DNA of 34,818 bases from Pedobacter sp. B4-66 (GTDB lineage Bacteria > Bacteroidota > Bacteroidia > Sphingobacteriales > Sphingobacteriaceae), in NCBI RefSeq assembly GCF_018492665.1, contig NZ_JAFVME010000019.1, positions 1 to 34,818 on the forward strand. Direction: 5' to 3'. A program made the position numbers and the translations under genes. Below, in pieces: positions 23,138-30,549 of the stretch. The notes beneath the pieces were generated by a model. It was given only the letters and a program-made list of their open reading frames with translations. It did no database searches and was not told the origin of the DNA. Positions within the stretch are counted from its first letter, which is position 1; each line of letters begins with the position of its first letter.

Positions 23138-24549
23138 CCTTTCATTGCTTTAGACGGGCAGGCAAAATCAGTTCTTTTTAATCCGGTAGATTTAATCGCT
23201 CCATAACCACCTGCAATATCCACAACATGATCAGCTCCTCTGGCTTTAAGAATAGAGGCAGCTATCATAGAACGATAGCCTCCAGCGCAATGAATATAAT
23301 AAGTTTGCTTAGTATCAATTTCTTTTGTCCACTCATTAATATAGTCCAACGGACGAGTCAAGGTATTTTCTAAATGCTCTGCCTCATATTCTCCCGGCTT
23401 CCTAACATCAAGTGCATTAACATCAGGATTTTCATTAACGATATCCTCAAAAGCATCCGCAGAAATAGAAGTAATCGTATCTATATCCTTTCCACTAGCA
23501 GTCCAGGCAGCAATGCCGCCTTCTAAATAGCCAATAGTATTATCATATCCTACACGAGCTAAGCGTGTAATAGCCTCTTCTTCTTTTCCCTCTTCAACAA
23601 TTAGCAATAAGGGTTGCTTCAAATCTGCTATTAAAGCCCCTACCCATGGAGCAAACTGCCCATTAAGCCCAATATTTACTGATGAGGGGATAAAGCCCTT
23701 GGCAAACACCTGTGGATCTCTGGTATCAAGAATCAATGCCCCTGTATGATTAACCACAGCTTCAAATTCATTTGGCGCTAAAGGAGTAGATCCTTTTTCA
23801 TAAACCTCATCAAAACTCTCATAGCCATGTTTGTTCATAGCCGCATTTTTAGCAAAATACTGTGGTGGAGGCAAAATACCGTTTGTAACCTCCTCTATAA
23901 ACTGTTCTTTTGTTGTTGCTTTAAGTGCATAATTCACTTCCTTTTGATTTCCAAGTGTATCAAAAGTTTCTTTACTCATGTTCTTACCACAAGCAGAACC
24001 AGCGCCATGTGCAGGATAAACTAGTACATCATCGGGCAAGGTTAATATTTTGTTATGCAATGAATCATATAAAGTACCAGCCATATCCTCAACAGTTAAA
24101 GAACCTTGCTGAGCCAAATCAGGCCTGCCAACATCTCCGATAAATAAAGTATCTCCAGTAAAAATACAATAAGCTTTACCGTCCTTATCAGTTAGCAAAT
24201 AGGTTGTAGATTCTGGCGTATGACCAGGTGTGTGTAAGGTAGTAACCGTTAAATCTCCAATTTTAAATTGCTCACCATCCGTGGCAATATGAGATTTAAA
24301 GGAAGTTTTAGCAGTGGGTCCATATACAATTTCAGCGCCCGATTTCTCGGCCAAATCAATATGTCCAGACACAAAATCCGCATGAAAATGAGTCTCAAAA
24401 ATATACTTTATTTTAGCATTATCTTTCTCAGCTTTCTTTAGATACGGCTCAACTTCGCGCAAAGGATCTATTATAGCCGCCTCCCCATTACTTTCAATAT
24501 AATAAGCCGCTTCGGCCAAACAACCCGTATAAATCTGCTCAATATTCAT
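23134..24549 (-). CDS. MBL-fold persulfide dioxygenase-like protein with two rhodanese domains
   Basis: A cytoplasmic 471-residue protein. An N-terminal metallo-beta-lactamase domain (about 1-240) has THFHADFVSGH, TLHTPGHTPE, FTGDTLFIGDVGRPD and YPAHGAGSACG, which is the ETHE1/persulfide dioxygenase pattern. Two rhodanese domains follow. The first (about 260-350, ILDTRDPQVFAKGFIP) ends in LLLIVEEGKEEE, with no catalytic cysteine. The second (about 365-460, NALDVRKPGEYEAEH) has the active loop HCAGGYRS. It probably oxidises or transfers sulfane sulfur. I used ATG 24549 (MNIEQIYTG); another ATG lies 6 bp before it, and the TTG opening at 24561 lies inside the promoter. Confidence 0.88.
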   Translation of the reverse strand: MNIEQIYTGCLAEAAYYIESNGEAAIIDPLREVEPYLKKAEKDNAKIKYIFETHFHADFVSGHIDLAEKSGAEIVYGPTAKTSFKSHIATDGEQFKIGDLTVTTLHTPGHTPESTTYLLTDKDGKAYCIFTGDTLFIGDVGRPDLAQQGSLTVEDMAGTLYDSLHNKILTLPDDVLVYPAHGAGSACGKNMSKETFDTLGNQKEVNYALKATTKEQFIEEVTNGILPPPQYFAKNAAMNKHGYESFDEVYEKGSTPLAPNEFEAVVNHTGALILDTRDPQVFAKGFIPSSVNIGLNGQFAPWVGALIADLKQPLLLIVEEGKEEEAITRLARVGYDNTIGYLEGGIAAWTASGKDIDTITSISADAFEDIVNENPDVNALDVRKPGEYEAEHLENTLTRPLDYINEWTKEIDTKQTYYIHCAGGYRSMIAASILKARGADHVVDIAGGYGAIKSTGLKRTDFACPSKAMKG

Positions 24550-24558
24550 TCCCATATA

Positions 24559-24566
24559 CAAATTTA
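24559..24566 (-). promoter_or_regulatory. -7 element of the MBL/rhodanese gene
   Basis: TAAATTTG on the minus strand is a full match to TAnnTTTG. It ends 9 nt before ATG 24549 (3 nt before ATG 24555), so the mRNA leader is very short or absent. Confidence 0.55.
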
Positions 24567-24609
24567 AGATTATAATCTTCCAGCTAAAAACCTACATCGC
24601 AAATTTACT

Positions 24610-25626
24610 TTAAACAGTTAATTCACCTCTTAAAGGCTGTTCTATTAAACGTACCAGTTCATTTTTCTCCAATCCTTGCCCCATTAGGTACATTAATTTA
24701 GTTGTGGTGGCCTCAAAAGTCATATCAAAACCACTTATCACTCCCATTTGTTGTAATTGCTTACTGGTTTGGTACATCCCAAGTTCAACAGAGCCACGTT
24801 GACATTGAGTAATATCAACAATCACCTTGCCTTTATCGATTGCCTTTCGCAGACATTCAATAAACCATTCAGCTGTAGTTGTATTTCCGGAACCAAATGT
24901 TTCCATAATTATAGCATCAACTGGCGAATTGGTTATTGCTTTAACCGCCTGTGGCGAAATGCCAGGATACAATTTAAGCACTCCAATATTTGGATTGAAT
25001 TTCAAATTCACCTTTATTGCTTTCTCTGGCTGTGGCAAAATATAATTCTTGAAAAAAGAAAGCGTTACGCCTGCTTCTGCCAAAACCGGATAATTTGGCG
25101 ATCTAAAAGCTTCAAATTTTTCTGCGTTATATTTTATAGATCTGTTACCTCTAAACAATTGGTAATCAAAATATATACATACTTCTGGAATCATTGCTTT
25201 TCCAGAATTCTTAGTGGCAGCTATTTCAAGAGCTGTAATTAAATTCTCTTTAGCATCCGTCCTGATTTCCCCGATAGGAAGCTGAGAGCCGGTAAGCACT
25301 ACAGGCTTTCCAAGATTCTCTAACATAAAGCTTAAAGCCGATGCGGTAAAAGCCATCGTATCCGATCCGTGCAAAATCACAAAACCATCAAACTCCTCAT
25401 ATTTGTCGTAAATCAGTTGTGCAAGATCAGCCCAAATCTCTGGTGTCATATTAGAAGAATCCAGAATTGGATCAAAAGAATACACATCAAGATCATAGTT
25501 CAGTCGTTTAAGCTCCGGAACATTTTGTTGAATCTGCTTAAAATCAAAAGGGATTAACGTACCCGTTACGGGGTCATTAACCATCCCTATGGTACCACCT
25601 GTATATATGATAAGTATTTTAGTCAT
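24610..25626 (-). CDS. ansA: Type I cytoplasmic L-asparaginase
   Basis: A 338-residue asparaginase hydrolysing asparagine to aspartate and ammonia. The first catalytic threonine is in YTGGTIG (Thr12), the second in HGSDTM (Thr90, with Asp89), and the catalytic lysine in RTDAKEN (Lys126). There is no signal peptide, which with the length fits the type I cytoplasmic enzyme. It begins 2 bp after the tatD stop and is expected to be co-transcribed from the tatD promoter. Confidence 0.93.
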   Translation of the reverse strand: MTKILIIYTGGTIGMVNDPVTGTLIPFDFKQIQQNVPELKRLNYDLDVYSFDPILDSSNMTPEIWADLAQLIYDKYEEFDGFVILHGSDTMAFTASALSFMLENLGKPVVLTGSQLPIGEIRTDAKENLITALEIAATKNSGKAMIPEVCIYFDYQLFRGNRSIKYNAEKFEAFRSPNYPVLAEAGVTLSFFKNYILPQPEKAIKVNLKFNPNIGVLKLYPGISPQAVKAITNSPVDAIIMETFGSGNTTTAEWFIECLRKAIDKGKVIVDITQCQRGSVELGMYQTSKQLQQMGVISGFDMTFEATTTKLMYLMGQGLEKNELVRLIEQPLRGELTV

Positions 25627-25628
25627 TA

Positions 25629-26396
25629 TTAAATTTTAAAGACGCTGATAGAGTTTGCTGTAGTTACTGAGGCAATTTCTTCAATACTTGTATTGTAAAT
25701 CTCTGCTAAGCGCTCTGCAACATGAATAAGATAGCTACTTTCATTAGGTTTTCCTCTAAAAGGAACTGGTGCTAAATAAGGAGAGTCTGTTTCCAAAACA
25801 ACATTTGTTAGTGGAATATTCATTAACACCTCATCTAATCCTGATTTTTTATAGGTTACTACACCTCCTATACCCAGATAAAATCCAAGATCTATAGCTT
25901 GTTTAGCCTGCTCCAGATTACCTGTAAAACAATGAAAAATACCTCTTAATTTTTCGCCTTTTTCTTGTTCAAGCACTTCAAAAACTTCATCAAAGGCTTC
26001 TCTACAGTGAATCACAATAGGCAAATCAAGATCTTTAGCCCAGTTAATCTGCTCTACAAAAGCCGTTTTCTGAATCCCTAGGGTACTTTTATCCCAGTAC
26101 AAATCAATCCCTATCTCCCCTATCGCATAGATTTCTCTGTCGACAATACTCTGGCAAATCTCGTCCAGTACCAACTCATAATCCTCTTTTACTTCACAAG
26201 GGTGAAGTCCCGCCATAGCAAAACAGTTTTTAGGATATTTCTTTACCATTGCATCTATACTGGCAATTGATGCGATATCAACATTAGGTAAAAATAATCG
26301 TCCTACATTATTATCAAGGCAGCGTTGCATTAGTAAAGCTTGTTTTTCCTCGTCTGTTTCGTAATACAGGTGTGTGTGGGTATCTGTTAAAAGCAT
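25629..26396 (-). CDS. tatD: TatD-family metal-dependent hydrolase
   Basis: A 255-residue TIM-barrel metallohydrolase. The metal ligands are TDTHTHL (His7, His9), IGEIGIDLYWD with the conserved glutamate, VIHCREA, FHCFTG and ETDSPYLAP. TatD proteins have 3'-5' DNase/RNase or related phosphoesterase activity. I chose ATG 26396 because the barrel begins at once with MLLTDTHTH. The frame runs back to 26474, but that extension crosses the promoter and the upstream terminator. Transcribed with ansA. Confidence 0.92.
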   Translation of the reverse strand: MLLTDTHTHLYYETDEEKQALLMQRCLDNNVGRLFLPNVDIASIASIDAMVKKYPKNCFAMAGLHPCEVKEDYELVLDEICQSIVDREIYAIGEIGIDLYWDKSTLGIQKTAFVEQINWAKDLDLPIVIHCREAFDEVFEVLEQEKGEKLRGIFHCFTGNLEQAKQAIDLGFYLGIGGVVTYKKSGLDEVLMNIPLTNVVLETDSPYLAPVPFRGKPNESSYLIHVAERLAEIYNTSIEEIASVTTANSISVFKI

Positions 26397-26399
26397 GAG

Positions 26400-26433
26400 C
26401 AAAGTTAATAAAAAACCACGGTAAGTAAACAAA
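26400..26433 (-). promoter_or_regulatory. tatD-ansA promoter, predicted leaderless
   Basis: On the minus strand TTTG (26430-26433) precedes TAACTTTG (26400-26407) by 22 bp. The -7 element ends only 3 nt (CTC) before ATG 26396, so the start site falls on or next to the start codon. The -33 box overlaps the T tract of the upstream terminator. Confidence 0.65.
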
Positions 26434-26465
26434 AAGCCCTTCCAGGATAAACCAGGAAGGGCTTT
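26433..26465 (-). terminator. Intrinsic terminator of the lipoprotein FKBP gene
   Basis: On the minus strand perfect 11-bp arms AAAGCCCTTCC and GGAAGGGCTTT flank an 11-nt loop and run into TTTTTGTTT. It lies 31 nt past the FKBP stop. Confidence 0.85.
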
Positions 26466-26495
26466 AATTATCAAACTGTTTTTACAGTCTACTTA

Positions 26496-27500
26496 TTATT
26501 TTTTAGTTGCAGGAGCAGCAGGAGCTATTGGAGCAACAGTTGCACCAGCCTGAGCTGAAGGTTTTTTAATATCTACAACTTCAATTTCAAAACATAAAGG
26601 AGAGAAAGGAGCGATTCCAGCTTGTGGCTGACCACCTTCTCCGTAACCTAATACCGAAGGAATAATTACAGTGATTTTTCCACCTTTACCAATTAATTGA
26701 TAAGCCTCGTCAAATCCTGGGATTGCAGCACCGATAGTAAACGGACGTGGAGCATATTTTGCCATAGCGTTATATTTTCCAGCTTCTTTAGCAACAGATT
26801 CGATAGAAGTATCAAAAATATTGTCTTTACCGTTTGCTTTTTTAGTAAGCAATTTACCAGTGTAGTTTAACATGATTGTATCACCGGCAACTGGTTTTTG
26901 TGCACTACCAGGAGTATTAATTACATAGTGTAAACCAGATGCAGTAGTTTGAGTTTTAAGGTTATTATCCTCAATGAATTTTTTAATCTTACCGGCTTCA
27001 GAATCTTTTGATTTAGCAATAGTAGCCTGGTAATCTTTTTGGAAAAACTCCTGAGCTTTCTTTTGGAAAGTTGTATCTGCTTCGCCAGCAGCTTTTTTCA
27101 ATACTTTTTCAATTTTAACAGTAAACACCATGTAAGTATCTTTTGCATTTGCTGCTGGTTTTGGCTGACCAGAGTGTTTAGCCATAGTATCAAGATTTAA
27201 CTTAAATGTTGCACTATCGCCCTCACCAAATAAATAAAGTACATCGTTCATATCACCCTCATAAGCTTTTTTTCCTACTGGAAATACTTGCGGCTGACCT
27301 AAATCGAACGTGCTTACAATTGTTGAATCTTTTTCAGTTTTTTGGATAAAGTTAATCTTAACGATATCGCCTTCTTTAATTTTTTCAGCTCCTTCAGATT
27401 TGTGTATTTGATACATCAAACCGCCTGGTCCTTTTTTGTAGTTGTTACAAGCAGCTAACCCTAATGTTGCTGCGAAAAGAATTACTATACCTTTCTTCAT
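26496..27500 (-). CDS. FKBP-type peptidyl-prolyl isomerase lipoprotein with two FKBP-like domains
   Basis: A 334-residue lipoprotein (lipobox GLAAC, cysteine 18). A first FKBP-like domain at about 40-135 (GDIVKINFIQKTEKDS..., VFTVKIEKV) lacks the usual active-site aromatics and is probably not an isomerase. A helical linker follows, then a second, canonical FKBP domain at about 200-310 (GDTIMLNYTGKLL, FTIGAAIPGFDEAYQLI, IPSVLGYGEGG, LCFEIEVVDI). The C-terminus is Ala/Pro-rich. It assists folding of periplasmic or outer-membrane proteins. It lies 68 bp after nrnA on the same strand with no promoter I can recognise, so probably shares its transcript. Confidence 0.88.
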   Translation of the reverse strand: MKKGIVILFAATLGLAACNNYKKGPGGLMYQIHKSEGAEKIKEGDIVKINFIQKTEKDSTIVSTFDLGQPQVFPVGKKAYEGDMNDVLYLFGEGDSATFKLNLDTMAKHSGQPKPAANAKDTYMVFTVKIEKVLKKAAGEADTTFQKKAQEFFQKDYQATIAKSKDSEAGKIKKFIEDNNLKTQTTASGLHYVINTPGSAQKPVAGDTIMLNYTGKLLTKKANGKDNIFDTSIESVAKEAGKYNAMAKYAPRPFTIGAAIPGFDEAYQLIGKGGKITVIIPSVLGYGEGGQPQAGIAPFSPLCFEIEVVDIKKPSAQAGATVAPIAPAAPATKK

Positions 27501-27568
27501 GTGGTTTTATAAATTATTTTTGGTTTCTATTTATACTTTTTAATTATACTTAAAAGGGTTGCCCCTGT

Positions 27569-28579
27569 TTACTGTAACAATTGAGTTTTATATTCTATCA
27601 ATACAGATTTAAACTGTTCTATTGTATCTTCTAAATTCTTATCCGAAACTCCTCCTGCCGCGTTTCTGTGCCCACCTCCATTAAAGTATTTCTTACAAAT
27701 CTCATTAGCAGGAAAATCGCCGGTGGAGCGCAAAGATAATTTAACTTTATCAGTTCTTTCAATAATAAATGCCGCAAGCCTGATCCCGTTTATAGATAGT
27801 GCATAATTCACTATACCTTCTGTATCGCCTGTAGCAATGTTAAACTGGTTTAATTCGGCCTTCGTAACTGAAATAATTGCGGTATTAAATTCTCTAAATA
27901 TCTCTAACTTGTTACTTATACAATGGCCTAAAAACCTCAGTCTGTTTTCAGTTGCATTATCATATACTAGCTGATGAATCCTCCAGTGCTCAGCACCTAA
28001 GTCAATTAAATCGGCAGCCATACGATATACATCTGATGTTGCCGAAGGGAATCGGAAAGAGCCCGAATCCGTCATTATACCAGTATACAAACAAGTAGCG
28101 ATGTCTTTATTCATCCTTGCTCCATCTCCCAGTTCATTTACAATAAACTCATAAACTAACTGAGCAGCTGCACACGCACTGATGCTCCAATGACGATAAT
28201 CATCAAAATCTTCAGGTTCCAGGTGATGGTCTATCATTAATTTATAGGCATCCGAAGCTCTAACTAACTCACCAAGTTCATTAATTCTGGTAAGACTATT
28301 AAAATCAAGACAAAATATCATTACTGCTTCTGCAACCAATTCAGCAGATTGCTCAGGTTGTTCTGTGTAAATAATTACATCCGAATTGTTAGGAAGCCAA
28401 TGCAAAAAATACGGATAGTCAGTCGGAGTAATCACCTTTACATGATGCCCAAGCTGAATCAAATACGCATATAGCCCCAAAGAGGAACCCATTGCATCCC
28501 CATCAGGTTTATGATGAGTAGTGATTACTATTTTTTGCGGCGTAGCCAGCAACGACTTTATTTCTGAAATGGACAACAT
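27569..28579 (-). CDS. nrnA: DHH-family phosphoesterase, NrnA-type nanoRNase/pAp phosphatase
   Basis: A 336-residue DHH/DHHA1 protein degrading short oligoribonucleotides and 3'-phosphoadenosine 5'-phosphate. The DHH domain motifs are ITTHHKPDGDAMGSSLG, FCLDFN, LMIDHHLEPEDFDDY and IMTDSGSFRFPSAT; the DHHA1 domain ends with the substrate-binding GGGHRNAAGG. I chose ATG 28579 (MLSISEIK) because the TTG opening at 28594 lies in the -7 element. It is divergent from ndk. Confidence 0.92.
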   Translation of the reverse strand: MLSISEIKSLLATPQKIVITTHHKPDGDAMGSSLGLYAYLIQLGHHVKVITPTDYPYFLHWLPNNSDVIIYTEQPEQSAELVAEAVMIFCLDFNSLTRINELGELVRASDAYKLMIDHHLEPEDFDDYRHWSISACAAAQLVYEFIVNELGDGARMNKDIATCLYTGIMTDSGSFRFPSATSDVYRMAADLIDLGAEHWRIHQLVYDNATENRLRFLGHCISNKLEIFREFNTAIISVTKAELNQFNIATGDTEGIVNYALSINGIRLAAFIIERTDKVKLSLRSTGDFPANEICKKYFNGGGHRNAAGGVSDKNLEDTIEQFKSVLIEYKTQLLQ

Positions 28580-28591
28580 AATTTTCGGTCG

Positions 28592-28599
28592 CAAAGCTA
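28592..28599 (-). promoter_or_regulatory. -7 element of nrnA
   Basis: TAGCTTTG on the minus strand fully matches TAnnTTTG, with 12 nt to ATG 28579. It decides that start over the upstream TTG. Confidence 0.6.
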
Positions 28600-28739
28600 A
28601 TGATTTAATGATTAATTGAACCTATTATATTTCTTCTGTAAATCTATTTATTTTAACACTGCGGAGAGATCGGTGTAATTGTTTTAAGCAGTACAGATTA
28701 TATCTAAGTTTCAAACTTTAATATTAACAGTATAAAACG

Positions 28740-28747
28740 TAATTTTG
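28740..28747 (+). promoter_or_regulatory. -7 element of ndk
   Basis: TAATTTTG fully matches TAnnTTTG, 22 nt before ATG 28770. No good -33 TTTG is visible. Confidence 0.55.
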
Positions 28748-28769
28748 CAAAAAAATTGAAATAAATAAA

Positions 28770-29189
28770 ATGACAACGAACAGAACTTTTACCATGATCA
28801 AGCCTGATGCTGTTGCAAATGGGCATATCGGTGCAATTATTAATGATATAACTGCAGCTGGCTTTAAAATCATCGCATTAAAATACACTCAATTAACGCC
28901 TGAAACTGCTGGTAAATTTTACGAAGTACATAAAGAACGTCCTTTTTATGCTGATTTAGTAAGCTTCATGTCTTCAGGACCTATCGTTGCTGCTATTTTA
29001 GAGAAAGATAACGCTATCGAAGATTTCAGAACTCTTATTGGTGCTACCAACCCTGCAGAAGCAGCTGAAGGTACTATCCGCAATAAATATGCTAAATCTA
29101 TTGATGCAAACGCTGTTCATGGTTCAGATTCAAATGAGAATGCTGCTATCGAAGGTGATTTCTTTTTCACTGCTGCAGAGCGTTTCTAA
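28770..29189 (+). CDS. ndk: Nucleoside diphosphate kinase
   Basis: A 139-residue enzyme that transfers the gamma phosphate between nucleoside triphosphates and diphosphates. It opens TFTMIKPDAVANGHIG, and the phosphorylated histidine is His117 in AVHGSDSNENA. The full family length is present. It is slightly unusual in having EDFRTLIGATNPAEA where many Ndk have WR. It is followed by a hairpin and a separately promoted FKBP gene. Confidence 0.97.
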   Translation: MTTNRTFTMIKPDAVANGHIGAIINDITAAGFKIIALKYTQLTPETAGKFYEVHKERPFYADLVSFMSSGPIVAAILEKDNAIEDFRTLIGATNPAEAAEGTIRNKYAKSIDANAVHGSDSNENAAIEGDFFFTAAERF

Positions 29190-29200
29190 ACAAAAAACTC

Positions 29201-29242
29201 ATTACCCTGCATGTTCAAAATTTAAATAACATGCAGGGTAAT
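29201..29242 (+). terminator. 15-bp perfect hairpin after ndk
   Basis: ATTACCCTGCATGTT (29201-29215) and AACATGCAGGGTAAT (29228-29242) are perfect arms around a 12-nt AT loop. There is no T tract on the plus strand; the A run just upstream would give one on the minus strand. Best seen as the ndk terminator or a 3'-end stabiliser. Confidence 0.55.
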
Positions 29243-29247
29243 AATCA

Positions 29248-29255
29248 TAAGTTTG
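29248..29255 (+). promoter_or_regulatory. -7 element of the periplasmic FKBP gene
   Basis: TAAGTTTG fully matches TAnnTTTG, 25 nt before ATG 29281 and just after the hairpin. Confidence 0.55.
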
Positions 29256-29280
29256 TACCTTTCGGGACAAATTTATTAAA

Positions 29281-30018
29281 ATGAAGAAGATCGCAATCGC
29301 ACTTTTATTACCATTATGCTCTGTTGCAGCACTTGCTCAAACAAGCAAAAAAACTACCCCGGCAAAAAAAGCACCTGCTGCTAAAAGCACAAAAAAACCA
29401 ATCTCAACACCTACTTTCAAAACTACACTGGATTCAGCTAGTTATTCTTTTGGAATAACAATGGCCACTAATATGAAAAAAGATGGCTTGAATGCTCTTA
29501 ATTATGACTTGTTTGTAAAAGGTCTTCAGGATGCTTTCAACGAAAAGCCATTTGCGCTTACCACACAAGGATCACAGGCTGCCATCAACAATTTATTTGT
29601 AACTTTAGGCAAAAAGAAATTCGGACCTGCAATTGCAGAAGGATCAACATTTCTGGAAAACAACAAAAAACAACCGGGAGTTCAGGTAACACCTAGCGGA
29701 TTACAATACCAGGTTATTACAAAAGGCACAGGCATTATGCCTAAAGCTACAGATACTGTACTTGTACATTATAAAGGCACTTTATTAAACGGAAAACAAT
29801 TTGACAGCTCGTACGACAGAAATGAGCCTATATCATTCCCTCTGAATGGTGTAATTGCCGGCTGGACTGAAGGGGTACAATTAATGCCTGCAGGTTCAAA
29901 ATATAAATTCTTTATTCCATATAACCTTGCCTATGGCGAGCGTGGAGCAGGTCAGGACATCCCTCCTTACAGCACACTTGTATTTGAAATCGAACTACTT
30001 AAGGTAAACGGAAAGTAA
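29281..30018 (+). CDS. Periplasmic FKBP-type peptidyl-prolyl isomerase (Mip/FkpA type)
   Basis: A 245-residue exported isomerase. The signal peptide ends at ALAQ (residue 20) with no lipobox cysteine. A Lys/Ala/Pro-rich linker covers about 21-45. An N-terminal helical dimerisation region (SYSFGITMATNMKKDGLNALNYDLFVKG..., about 53-125) precedes the FKBP domain at about 138-243, with VLVHYKGTLLNGKQFDSSYDR, VIAGWTEGVQLM, IPYNLAYGERGAG and LVFEIELLKV. All active-site aromatics are present. It probably acts as a periplasmic folding helper alongside the lipoprotein FKBP at 26496-27500. Confidence 0.9.
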   Translation: MKKIAIALLLPLCSVAALAQTSKKTTPAKKAPAAKSTKKPISTPTFKTTLDSASYSFGITMATNMKKDGLNALNYDLFVKGLQDAFNEKPFALTTQGSQAAINNLFVTLGKKKFGPAIAEGSTFLENNKKQPGVQVTPSGLQYQVITKGTGIMPKATDTVLVHYKGTLLNGKQFDSSYDRNEPISFPLNGVIAGWTEGVQLMPAGSKYKFFIPYNLAYGERGAGQDIPPYSTLVFEIELLKVNGK

Positions 30019-30069
30019 ATATAAAACCATTGGCGTAAGATTTTGTTAAGTAATTAAAACAGAAAGCTT

Positions 30070-30237
30070 ATGATGACCAAAAGATTTTTTCCCCTTGCAA
30101 TTATAGTATTTCTAACAACCACATTAACCAGTTGTAAATTAATTGAAGGAATTTTTAAAGCAGGTGTAATGACGGGGGTAATCGTTGTTGTTCTAGTTCT
30201 GGCACTAATCATTTGGTTGATCAGTAGAATATTTTAA
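30070..30237 (+). CDS. 55-residue small lipoprotein-like membrane protein
   Basis: A short gene. It encodes MMTKRFFPLAIIVFLTTTLTSC, where LTSC is a lipobox with cysteine 22, then KLIEGIFKAGV and a strongly hydrophobic helix (about 34-51) ending WLISRIF. So it is either a lipoprotein with a second membrane segment or a two-helix membrane peptide. Similar I-x-GIFKAG...WLI small proteins recur in Bacteroidota; the function is unknown. A second ATG directly follows the first. It lies 51 bp after the FKBP gene and is convergent with the DUF721 gene. Confidence 0.7.
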   Translation: MMTKRFFPLAIIVFLTTTLTSCKLIEGIFKAGVMTGVIVVVLVLALIIWLISRIF

Positions 30238-30258
30238 AGCAAGTACACCCAAAAACTA

Positions 30259-30549
30259 CTACAGAAATACAATATCTGTAATCACTTCGGAGCCGGCACG
30301 TTCATTAATTTTTTGAATGATGCCGGCCCTAACCATCAGCAATTCATTTTTAACCACTGATGATTCAAGCCTTACAAACAACTTTTTATGTGCTATATAA
30401 ATTTGTGTAGTTCTATTTGCAACGGCCTTGCCCATTAACTCTGGCCAAAAAGCTACTACAGAAGTCTCATCAAACCGCCCCTTTAGTTTGTATACATTCA
30501 GTAATTTACCAATACCTTCTTTTAAGGTAATATCTTTAGGTTTACGCAT
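30259..30549 (-). CDS. DUF721 (DciA-like) protein
   Basis: A 96-residue protein of the DUF721/DciA-like family. Residues 10-90 contain LNVYKLKGRFDETSVVAFWPELMGKAVANRT, IYIAHKKLFVRLESSVVKNELLMVRAGIIQKINE and end ITDIVFL, the family's KH-like pattern. DciA proteins load or assist the replicative helicase in bacteria lacking DnaC. The start overlaps the recF stop by 8 bp, so it is translated from the same mRNA. The recF-DUF721 order is common in Bacteroidota. Confidence 0.85.
   Translation of the reverse strand: MRKPKDITLKEGIGKLLNVYKLKGRFDETSVVAFWPELMGKAVANRTTQIYIAHKKLFVRLESSVVKNELLMVRAGIIQKINERAGSEVITDIVFL

Noticed and set aside
26397..26474. 26-residue N-terminal extension of TatD
   Set aside because: It crosses the promoter and the upstream terminator and adds nothing known in the family, whose barrel starts with the HxH strand.
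29201..29242. Ndk hairpin as the end of a mobile element
   Set aside because: Only a single hairpin with a short loop; no transposase, no target duplication and an ordinary promoter beyond it.
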